From contig JAQSEB010000110.1 in the NCBI GenBank assembly GCA_030063045.1, positions 682,001 through 746,000 of the forward strand: 64,000 nt of DNA, given 5' to 3'. The position numbers and the translations under genes were made by a program. The notes beneath the pieces were generated by a model. It saw only the letters and a program-made list of their open reading frames with translations, did no database searches and had not been told where the DNA came from. This DNA is from Pratylenchus scribneri (Eukaryota; Nematoda; Chromadorea; Rhabditida; Pratylenchidae). Shown piece by piece: positions 1 through 11,500 of this stretch; the stretch's first letter is position 1; the number at the start of each line of letters is the position of its first letter.

Positions 1-375
1 TGGATGAACATTTCCATGATCACACCAGCCAAGTGCAATTTATCACTTTAATTTAAAAAAATTAAAATAATTTTATTTTATCAAATTTTGAGCTATTTCA
101 ATTTTTAAATATCTAATTGATATGGAGATTCATTATCTTAATTTCCACCATTGAAAAGTTTGAAGATATTGATTATTTATAAATACCTTGCTTCATCCAA
201 TTTTGTTTCTTCAATTCCAGCAACAACTTTTGGATGGCTTAATTTTATTACATTTTTATTTGCCCCAATTATTCCTTCCAATATTCGCTGATTTCTGACG
301 GCTTCATCAAAACAGTTTCAATTACTGTTGGTTTTTGCACACGTCTACCATCTCGATAAGGATTAACTTTGCGGC
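1..375 (-). pseudogene. Degraded upstream copy of an unrecognised duplicated gene
   Basis: An exon-like stretch (about 187-375, minus) is the diverged twin of the exon at 1975-2185. It shares an acceptor (TTTTTAG), a GRRVQKP-like motif, a QRIL motif and a good donor (AG/GTATTT). Its frame is broken near the middle by a one-base difference relative to the other copy: the first half reads up to a stop while the second half continues in another frame. Bases 1-50 match the start of the next exon of the other copy, so the gene runs off the left edge. Product unknown. Confidence 0.4.
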
Positions 376-1553
376 CTAAAAATTTGATGCATAAGTTAAT
401 TTGATGTTAACAAAAATTTAGGATGTCAAATATAAAATAAAAAAATTTAGTAAAAAAAATAAATTTTTATAATATTTTATTTTAACAAAAAATTGTCAAA
501 TTATTGAAAAATTTTTCATATATTCGAATCCATATTCCGAATTAGTATATCTTTAATAATGGGCATCGAATAGTATAAAATTTGTCAAGCTCAAAATAAA
601 ATGGGAATTAAACGATTTAAATCATTTTTCATTTTAGTTCAAAATTAGATAAGAATTTGTCGAATCTATTCAAAATTTTTATCTAAAGAAGCATCATGAT
701 AGAATCTATCCATGGGGTAAAAAGTTTGGGTGTGTTCCAGGGTTGCCTATCCGTATCCGAAATCATCCGATCTCTGCCAAAATTTTTTTGACCAATTAAA
801 TGAAAATTGCCGAGAAATGTAAAAAATCAAAATGGATGGAGAGAGTTCAAAGAAAAATGCCGATTTTTTAATAAATGAGATATGGAATAATTTCAATTTA
901 TTTTAGGTTTATTAACGACCCATTTTCATTGTTTAATAAAGAGGAGGTATATTTTGATACTAGAACAATCTGCAAATTGACCCAATTCGATAAAATTCTT
1001 TGATGGAATTGCTGGCTTAAAAATAAACAAATAAAAAATTCATGAAATTGGTCATAACTCATAATATTTTAAATAAATAAACCGACAATTTCCCAACTTA
1101 ATCAGAAAATGGTCAAAATATTTTGAAAGAAATTACCAACAATTTCCCAACTTAATCAAAGGTCTTCAAAAAACGAGTGTAATTATGCGATGGAGGGATA
1201 TTACATATTATAAAAGCTATAAGATGTTATTAAATCACATGGAACATATTTATTTTGTTTCATTTCAATCTTTTTTTTAATGTTAAAACCATTTTTTTAA
1301 ATTACGAGAATTTGTTGGGCATCTTAGTATATTGCAATGGGAATTGAAATGTTTAGAAAGAAATGAAAAGAAAAAATTTAATTTTACATTTATGCCGGGG
1401 ACCAGGGATAAGTTTACTGAACAATGTTTAGAATAAATTGAAAATAAAAATCTCTTAATGTGGTTTCTTGCTCGGAATTCCCGAATTTTGCAAATTCGCC
1501 ATGTTTTGTTTTCATCCTTTTTAAAATTTCAATCATCATGTAAATGCAATCAA

Positions 1554-2185
1554 TTAATGCAGCAAATGTGGCCATTTATCAGTAGGAAAAGCCGCCGCTG
1601 GATTTCCATCTTCTCCTACCCCCGGCAATTTTCCGTGAAATTTTGGGTTGTACGTTTCTTTCTCCTTCATTTGCGGATGAATATTTCCATGATCGCCAGT
1701 CAAGTGCAATTTATCACTTTAATTAAATTTGAAAAATTAAAATAATTTTATTTTATCAAATTTTGAGCCATTTCAAATATTCAAAAATCGAGTTGATCGC
1801 GGATATAATTCATCATAATCTAGACATTCTTTACACCATTAAAAAGCATACATTTCCTTTTAAGTAGCCTTTTTAAAATCTATGAAATATAGCTTTTGCC
1901 ACAAGGAAATATTAAATTTCAATTTGACCGGAAAATCGAAATTTTATGAAGATTTTTTAAAATTTGATAAATACTTCGCTTCATCCGATTTTGCTTTTCC
2001 AAGTTCAGCAGCAGATTTTCGATGCCTTAATTTTGTTGCATTTTCCTTTATCCCGATTGTTTCATTCTCTTCAGTATCATCAATAGTCAATATTCGCTGA
2101 TGGACTGGCGGTTTTAAATAAACTGTTTTAACCGGTGCTGGATTTTGCACACGTCTAGCATCTGGAAAATGTCCAACCTTGCCAT
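1554..2185 (-). CDS. Unrecognised protein, last two exons (partial)
   Basis: Two exons join cleanly. Exon 1975-2185 has acceptor TTTTAG and enters in phase 1 (G+AT, giving DGKVGHFPDARRVQNP). Exon 1554-1716 is joined in phase 2 and ends KWPHLLH-stop. The product is hydrophilic, with a glycine/proline/histidine-rich C-terminus (GDHGNIHP, KLPGVGEDGNP) and no motif I recognise. The 5' exons were not found upstream; 2.2-3.8 kb is AT-rich with no convincing exon. A broken copy lies at the left edge, so this is a tandem duplication. The function is unknown. Confidence 0.45.
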
Positions 2186-2989
2186 CTAAAATTGTGTGCA
2201 ATTTTTAATAAAGTTAATTTGATATCAAATATAATAAAAGTAATAAAAAATAAACCTAAAAAGAATTCAATTTGAGAATTAAAATTTCGATAATATTCAG
2301 TATTTATTTTGCCAAAAAATGCTGAAATTATTGAAAAAGAAATTCATGCATTCATAAACCTAATACCATTGGATAGAGCTGATCTAAATTCACTGAAAGG
2401 CATATTTTTTTCTTATATCTTGGTCAAAATTAAATAGGAAAAAATTTAAATAAATTTTGATTTTTGCTTAAATTAATTTAGAAGAATTGGTTGAAACTAT
2501 GTAAAATTTATATATAAAAGCCTCTTGGATGAGATTGAGATCATCAATGAGTATAAAGTTTGGGTGTTTCCTTTTGCTAATGAAATGACTAATAATAATA
2601 ACTAAAAAAGTTTGAATTTTATGATTTTAAATCAACTCACTACAGCAACCATCAAAACATCCATGTGCATTCCTCATAAAGAAATTAACAAAAATTAACA
2701 AAATGGGGATGAGAGTGAATCCATTCATTTTAGGAGAAATTAAAAATATTAATTTTTTATCTTAAATTAGCAAAAATATTTCATAGAAAAAATCAAATTT
2801 TAATTAAAAATCAATTTAATGTCGAATTGATTTTCGAAAATAAAAAGAAGGATATTGGATATTTAATGGAATTTTAAATGAATATTTCATTAAACTGAAT
2901 AAAAGTGACGGCTAAATTCGGATATAAATGCTGGCCCTGTCTGATTTTTATTTGCCCCTTCCCTCATCCACTCCCTTCAATTATCATAT

Positions 2990-3310
2990 AAGAATAATTC
3001 TAAAAGTCACGGAATTGTATATTGATCCTATTTGTGGCTATAAAAATATTGACTAAGCGTAACTAAAATAAATCTATCCATGGAATTGTATATTGATCCT
3101 ATTTGGCTAATAAAAATATTGACCAAGCGTAACTAAAATCCATAATGGGGACCTTTATCCACTCCCATTTCCAATTGGTCAACCACTGGCCATATTCCCC
3201 TCCCCCCCACCCCCATATTAGATGTCTATTCAGCCCATTCCCTCATCCACTCACTTCATGTATATTGATCTTATTTGTGTGTAAAAATGATCGAGCGTAA
3301 CTAAAATCAA
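2990..3310. repeat. Short imperfect direct repeats
   Basis: Three diverged copies (about 3005, 3080 and 3255) of a unit containing TGTATATTGATC, then TATTTG, then AAGCGTAACTAAAAT. The third copy is the most diverged. No coding signal. The surrounding 2.2-3.8 kb is AT-rich non-coding sequence in which I see nothing else. Confidence 0.5.
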
Positions 3311-3848
3311 CAATGGGGAATTTGGCCCATTATATCCATTCCCATTTCCAATTCTTCAATCAGAGGATCAACCGTTAATTTGCCTAATAATTTTTTGTAA
3401 ATATTTCGCCGATGGCTAAAATCTGACTTTTCTCTCTTATTTTCATTTAATGATCATTCTTCATTCATAGATTTAAATGAATTTAATTAAATATGTCCGC
3501 AAATAATTATGGAGGGAATCATAAGCCTAAAATTTAGAGTTGCGGTCGATTCAATCATAGTTGGCTTATTGTGTTTGACGTATTCTTCTCCAATTGTTTT
3601 CTAATATTAAATCGTAGAGTAAAATTTAATTTAATTGGAAATAAAATTGAGAAAAAAATGATTTTTTAAAAAAGGTAAATTTATCAAACTTAGAAAATTG
3701 TATTAAATATTCATGAAATCGATGAATACTCTTAACAAATGTATGTTTGTAAGAATTCAAATATTATTCACCATTGATGATTGTCAGTTCCATTTCATTC
3801 CAATTTCTAATAAAATTTACCATTTTTATTCTAACTTCTGCTACAAAT

Positions 3849-5069
3849 TAGAGTTGCACCCCCGGGGACGGGGATGCGTTCGGGGAGAAATTATCGGGGG
3901 ACAAATTTTCGAGGAACATTTCGGGGCTGCCCCGGGGACATCTTTTCGGGGACGGGGATTCGGGGATGAAACGGGGATCATTTCGGGGATCCTCGGGGCC
4001 CCGGGGAAGAATACGGGGATTAAGGAAATTTTTTAAAAAGTCTAAAAAGTGAAAAAAAAAATTTTCTCTCTGGGTTAAAAATATAAAAATTTAGTATTAT
4101 TTCATGCTTTTTAATTGTCCAATGAAATTTTAAGTTAATTTTCAGCTTGATTATCATTCCTTCCTTATTATGAATCAAATCAACCCTAATAAGGCATAGG
4201 AATAAACTTTTAAATTTTGCTATTTTATTTTTTTTAATAAATTTTTCCGGATTGAATTATTATTCTTAATAAAATTAGGATTGTGCGTGTTAGAAAGAAC
4301 GCTTCAGTATTTGAAAAATTTGAGTGGGGAAAAATTATGTAATGTTTGATCGGCGGCGGATTTTCCGGCAATATTATCAGAATTTTATTAGCTGCTCTAT
4401 TTTTACCTCCCTCAATGCCATTATTCGGTGGTGCCGATAGGCGCCACCGAAGAAAATTTTTCAAATTTTAGTTAATTCTGATGCTAAAAATCGCAATTTT
4501 TGATAAAAAAAAGATGTAAAGAAAAGATATTCAGGTAGTATCTGTCGATAGGACACTGCCAAAGAAAATTTTTTTAATAATATGAATATTTTCACTGATT
4601 TTTAATATAAAATTCCAAGTCTAATAAAATTATAGTCAGTAAAAATCATAAAGAATTAGACTATCAAGCAAATGACATGATTTTTATTACTTCAAAAATT
4701 AAATATCCTTTTGTATATGGATGCTTTGTTCTCTAATTATTTATATTTATTTTTATTATTAATTCCTAATTCATGTTGGAATACAAACTTTACGATATAA
4801 ACATTTAAATTTGCTTTATTTAATGCAAAAATTAGCAAAAAAAAACGGATATTTTTTATCTTAATAAATCATTTTCGGGGATGGAAAAAGCCCGGGGATG
4901 AGATCGGGGACGGGGATTCCCCGTCACGGGGTTAAAATTTTCGGGGGACATCTCGGGGTTATTTTCCGGGGTTAAAATTTTCGGGGAACATCCCGGGGGA
5001 GATTTTCGGGGGAAATGCTCGGGGATCCCCGGGGATTCGGGGATCCCCGTCACCGGGGGTGCAACCCTA
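3849..5069. mobile_element. Non-autonomous hAT-like DNA element with CGGGG arrays
   Basis: The ends are inverted: TAGAGTTGCACCCCCGG at the left, and at the right, read inward, TAGGGTTGCACCCCCGG (one mismatch in 17). The element is flanked by a perfect 8-bp duplication CTACAAAT (3841-3848 and 5070-5077). TIRs of the form (C/T)AGGGTTGCA with 8-bp duplications are typical of hAT elements. Both ends carry 150-200 bp of degenerate CGGGG(A) repeats, in the same orientation on the plus strand; this is the only strongly GC-rich DNA nearby. The AT-rich middle (4030-4860) has no transposase, so it would need hAT transposase in trans. Short frames over the arrays are low-complexity and not genes. Confidence 0.8.
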
Positions 5070-5522
5070 CTACAAATGTGATCAAATACCAACACCAACC
5101 AAAGCAAAAAAATAGGGATCTTCCAATTCATCATATTCAATCCCATTTCCAATTCCCATATTCAATTTGCCTCAATCCACAGAGGCTTCTTCCTTTCAAT
5201 TATCAAAAAAATTTTTAAAAAATTTCTGCCTGTGGCCAAAATCAAATTTTTATTTTTGATTTAATTGCACATTCAATTAAATTATATATGTCATTTTTGT
5301 TTTAGTTAATGACTAACAATTAAATGAAAATTCAGTTTATTCATTTAAAATGTAATTAATTTACATTAAATTTTTATCTACAACTTCAAAGATTGTTGGA
5401 TTATTGGCCTCTGTAAAATTTGGGTAGCCATTTTGTAGTCAAGAAATATATGTATATATTAAAATGTTATTTCCTTTATTAATTTACATCAATCTAATTA
5501 GGTTGTTTTCATTGTTCTCACA

Positions 5523-8500
5523 CTAATTGTTTGACATAAAAATATTTGAGGACGACTTCGATGAATTCTTTGCCATACATTGTGCCAGCAAATTGTTCAA
5601 AGCTTCACGATATCCGTTGCTGTAAAATGAAATGAAATATTTATTAAATAATATTTTATATGTCATTTAAATTAGAATCTTTTCAGAATATTAATCTTGA
5701 TATTAGACAATTTAAATTTAGATGCTAAATTCTTATACTTGATAATAATATAGCTAGGTGGACAATGTCGGTACTGCCGACAACCATCAATTCGCCAAAT
5801 CGCCTAATATTTTCTTCAACTACAATTAATCATCATCATCTTCACCCTGCCTGCTTTTGGATGGAAAAAGAATTCATTCCTGCGATTTTTTAACCAAAAA
5901 GACAACCATCCCAAAACATTCTGCTCTGCTTTAAATTTGGCGAATAATACTTTTTTTTTCTTGAATTCAATTAATTTGATTTTTTGAGTTTGTTCCCTTA
6001 GGGTTTTTCATTCACATTTACTTAAATTTCCATCCCTCCCAATTTCCCTCATAAATTTCCCTCATTCCCATCTCAAGTCCTCCAATTGTCGTTGTTCATC
6101 ATCGAGTCAAGCGCTTGGCCGATTTATCTTCATTATCTTCAAGGAATTGGAAACGTGGAAAACGTGAATTATTAAATTACGCGGATTAACCCCAAAATTG
6201 CTTGGACAATAATTGGAAATTTATAAAAAAGGGGAAAATTCCAATTGAATATTTTATCCACATAAATTCTTCATTTTGGCCACATTTCTATTTCCAACAA
6301 GTGGTGCCGCTCTAAAACCGAACCTTGCGTTAATTTTGGATTGTGAAACAAATTTTTGTTTAAAGATTTTTTCTTCAATCCATCCATTTTTGGCCAAGAA
6401 AATATTCATTTCGTTGGTGAATCAACTTTTTGCTTTGAGAAAAATTTTGTTCATCGAAAGGAGGAACAAAAATAAATCGTACATTGGACTTGGAATATTT
6501 TTGAACTTTTACTTGGAATAAATAAAATATATTTCGAGGGATAAATAAAATTTATTATGTCTAGATCAGGGACAATCCGTAAAACGATTGGTCCAGCAAT
6601 CAAATATTTGAGGGATCGGACAATTATTGCAAAAACATTATTGGATATTAAAGATAAAAAAGAAGACACTTTGACTATGATTCGTCAAGAGCAAGTCCGC
6701 CTAACTACGACATTAGCTCGTTTGGATACTGCTCATAATGAATGGCGAGCATATATTAACACATTGGAAGATGAGGCATTAGATGCCGAAAATGAAATTT
6801 ATGATAATTTCAAAATGGATGATTTGCATTTTGCTGAATATATTGAGGAAGGCAGGCAAATTCTTGGTGATATTGAAATAGAACTTGCCGAGCATTCCGA
6901 TCATTCTCATGATGGGAGTTCACATTCTAGTGATTTTGTGGAAAACAATAATGTTAATAATCAAGCAAATACAAATAATGGAGAAAAGCAAAATAATAAT
7001 AATGTTGATCAGCCTGTGGAAACCCCAAGGCAAAATCAAACAATGAGGACGGCAATTGAGAATCGTCCACATATAAGTCCTATTAATCGACCAATTCCAT
7101 CGCCAAGATTTACCTCTACCCCAAAACAGAATTTTGGGCATGGATTTAGCGATGATTTTGGTACAGAGGATTTTCTGCCGATTAAATTACCTCCATTTCA
7201 GATACCAAAATTTGATGGGGACCCGCTTAATTTTTCTGCCTTTTGGCAAGCATTTGAAGCGTCTGTTGATGCTATGCGGATTCCACGGGTGCATAAATTG
7301 ACTTATTTATTGTCGCACTTGGATAAAAAGGTTTTACCTATGGCATCTGGATATGCCATCACAAATGACAATTATGATTTAGTTGTCAAGGCATTAAAAG
7401 AAAAATTTGCTGATTCTAAAGCGTTGAGAGAATCCCTTCAATCTGAATTGATTCATTTGGCTTCACCTAATGATGATGTCCAGTCTTTAGAAAATTTTAT
7501 GCAATCCTTCGAAAGGATCTGCAGACAGCTAAAAATTTTGAATAGCTTAAATACAAAAGATGGATTTCTACTAAATATTGTTAAATCTAAATTGCCTAAA
7601 AAGGTAATTGAGCATGTGGTGAAAGCAGAGAGGTCTTTTGACCCTAAATTATGGGATTTGAATTCTCTTCGCAAAATTTTGACAGAATATGTCTCATTGC
7701 AAATGGAAATTGACCGATGTGTTAAATGCGCCAAAATAAAGGGGAACCAAATAAATCTGATGATAAAAAGAATAAGGAACCCCATGATAAAGCCCGTTCT
7801 TTCGGCACAATTGCTGAAGACAAAAAACGGCAAATTCCACCATGTGTTTTCTGTAAAGAAAATCATTGGTCTTCTGGTTGTCCTAAATTTGCCACTAAAG
7901 AGGAACGAATTAAAATCCTCACAAATGATAAAAGGTGCTTCCGTTGCTTACGAAGCGACCATATTTCGAGCAAATGTAAAAGTGGTAAAAATTGTAAAAT
8001 TTGCAATGGCATGCATCACCAATGCATTTGCAATAAAAAATTTGCTAAGAACTCCAATGAAAATAAAGGGGCTAAAGTCAATGCCACAATTGCTGCCCCA
8101 GAAAAAGAGGAGGAAGATGAGGAGGAGGAGGAGGCTGAGAAAGTTATAAGCCAAATGACAGCAGTTAAACATTCTCCTCAAAATAATTTATTGATGTCAG
8201 CCGATATTGTGATTTTTTCTCCTCATTCGCCGGAGGCCAAAGTGACGGCTTTGGGTGCTTTTGATTCAATGAGCCAAGTGCCGTTCCTAAGAATGGATCT
8301 AATAAAAAAGCTAAATTTGCCAAAAATTGGTGAAAAATCGTTGGATGTTCATGTGCCTTTAAGCAAAATGGCAATAAAGGTTAAAACTCCACTGTATTTA
8401 TTGAATATCGCATTAAATGATGGAAATGTGGAGGAATTAATTGTTTATGGTCAAAACTGGATTCACACACCTATTCAGTGTTGTGATATCAAATCTGGAA

Positions 8501-11500
8501 AATTGCAAATGACTGATAGAAAGCCTGATTTAATGATTTGTATTGGAGAATTTTGGCGTTTCTTCCGAGGAATTGAAGAAATCTCGCCTTATTTTTTCAA
8601 AATTTATACTTCGGTTGGACCAATTATTTGTGGGCGAAAGCCTAATTTACCGAATTTCCAAGGAAATGGCGCTTTAGCCGCTTTGGCTGCCACTGCCAAA
8701 GCAGCACCTCCTCCAATCGATGAGGAGGTAATACGCAAATTTTGGGACTTGGAAAATATTGGAATTCATGATGAACCGAAGGAAAATGAAGATGAGATTG
8801 CCGAAAAATTGTTTTCGGCCTCAATTCAGCAAATCAATGGAAGATATAGAGTGGGATGGCCATGGAAAGACATCCATCCAGATTTACCTTCCAACTTTGA
8901 TATGGCCTTCTCAAGATTAAAAGGATTATATGGGAAATTAAAAGATAATCCTGAATTATTAAAGAAAGTAAATGACATAATAATGGATCAATTGAATGAT
9001 TCAATTATTGAAGATACGACCAGAAATCCTGGTTCTTTGGAACATTTTTTGCCATTTCATGCAGTGATAACCCATAAGATTCGTTTAGTTTATGCAGCAA
9101 ATGCCCATCCCAGGGGCAAGAAATCATTAAACGAATGCCTTTATCGAGGAAGGGATTATCTGCCGGATTTGGCTGGGATGCTGCTGCGATTTAGGATGCC
9201 AGCAATTGCCATGTGGGCTGACATCCAAGCAGCATTTTTACAAATTGAGCTTCATGAAGAGGATCGAAATGTTGTGAAATTTATCTGGGTGCGTGATATT
9301 GCACAGCCCATTAACCAGAATAATTTGCGCATTTTGCGCTTCCAGCGAGTTCCTTTCGGAGTGATTAGCTCACCATTTTTGTTGATGGCCACTTTGATGC
9401 ATCATCTGGAACAAATAGGAACCAAATTGGCTTTGAATATAAAGGATAATATCTATATGGACAATGCCTTTATGGCATGCGAAAATGAAAAAGAGGCTTA
9501 TAAAAATTACATAGAATCAAAGAAAATATTCGCCTCAGGAAAAATGAATTTACGAGAGTTTATTTCAAATTCTCAATTTGTTAATGACGCAATTCCCCTG
9601 GAAGACCGACTCCAGAAAGACCCCAAGATTTTAGGTCTTCCTTGGGACATAAAGGAGGACAAAATAATATTGGGGAAAACTACTAAATGTTGGCTGATAA
9701 TCATTGCTTGTCTAATCACAAGGGCCATTTATTTGGCGCCTGTATTAGATTTAAGCACAATGACTTTAATTCACATTTTGCGAAGATTTTCGGCTCGTCG
9801 TGGATCGCCTAAAAGAATTTTGAGCGATAATGGCTCTTCTTTTAGGGTTTTATCGAAATTATTTGAAGCAGATGCTTCTGAGAAAATTAAAATGGATAAA
9901 ACGAAATTGGCCGATTATTTGAATGAGAATAAAATTGTATGGTCCCACATTCCTTCTCTATCTCCATGGCAAGGTGCTACCTATGAACGGTTAATAGGTA
10001 TTGTGAAAAGCGCTTTTAAGCGCACACTGGGACGAAAAATGTTGGATTGGGCAGAAATGGAATCCTTTTCGGCTGAAGTCGAATCGGTCGTCAATCAAAG
10101 ACCTTTGACTTGGGTGCCTGATGAATTGGATAGCTTCCGTGCCCTTCGCCCAGTGGATTTTTTGTTGCCTGGAGGCACTTTAGCAATTAGTTTAAATAAA
10201 TTGGATGACGACGAAATTTTGGATGAAAATTTTGAAATAAATATTCCAAATAAGCCTGAAGAATTGAGAAAATTCTGGCAATCTAGCATGCAAAAGTTAG
10301 ATGTTTTTTGGAAAAATTGGAAAACTCGATATTTATTAATGTTAAGAGAAAGAACCCTCGAGCAACCAAATCACAAAGGGCCAAAATCACAAACGCATAG
10401 GCCCCCAAAAATTGACGAGATTGTTTTGGTTGAGGATGAGGGGAAATCTCGGAATTTGTGGAAATTAGGACGGATTATGGAACTTTTTGGAAGCGAAGGA
10501 CAAATCAGAACAGCAAAATTATTAATGCCAAATAAAAAGTCAATAATTCGACCAATTTCTAAATTATTTCCTTTGGAAATTAATGGATATGAAAATGAAA
10601 AAAAAGAACTTCCTAATAAAATTGAAATGAAAGAGGAAGAAAAGCAAAAGAAAGAGGAAAAGGTGAATGACAAAAAATTGAATGGATGGATGGAATTAAG
10701 GGCAAAAAAGCCTTGGAAAGTGCCCATTTCTTCCCTCTTTAATATCATTTTATTAATTTGGATTTGTGGATTTAATTTTGTCTTTTGCCGACCAGTTAGC
10801 AATGATCTGTGCAGAAACTGCACACTCACATGCTTATCAAATGGAATTGTTGCCAAATCTTCTTCCCAATATCATAAAGTGGAGATTTGTTGCAATTCCT
10901 ATGAATTATGCCTAAACCATAAATATGTCTCGGATTTGGTGTTTTCTTTGCCAGAATATATTTTGGTAAATGATTATGAATGCTGGGCACATTTCTGGCC
11001 AAAGCGAGGAAAAATGAAACAATTGAATAAATTCTGTCCAGCCCAAAATGCTTGCAGCATAATGCAATCAAAATGGGAATTCCTCCTTAATCCCGAGTGT
11101 TTCCCACTATGGACCAAATTAATGTATGGAGGAATTTTAGCTGGATTCATTCTTCTAATAATGATTTTGAATTTCTTCTTTAATTGCCTAAAATATTTAT
11201 ATTTACTTTTATGCATTTTCATTTATCCAATTCGATTCTTATTGAAATTTTGCCGGGAAGCAAAAAATCGTGGAAAAGAATCGAAAAATTTGCTACCAAA
11301 CACAAAGGAAAAATTTAGCCGAACAAGGACTCAACAAAGACGTAATCGTCGTTTAAAAAGATTAATTGGATTAATGCTGATATTAATTCTTGGCGATTGT
11401 TTGTTGCCTATCAATGGATCAACTGAAACTCATTCTCTATCCATTACCAATGAAGAATGCACAAAAACCAGGGATGGAGAAATATGCAAATTTATGGGAA

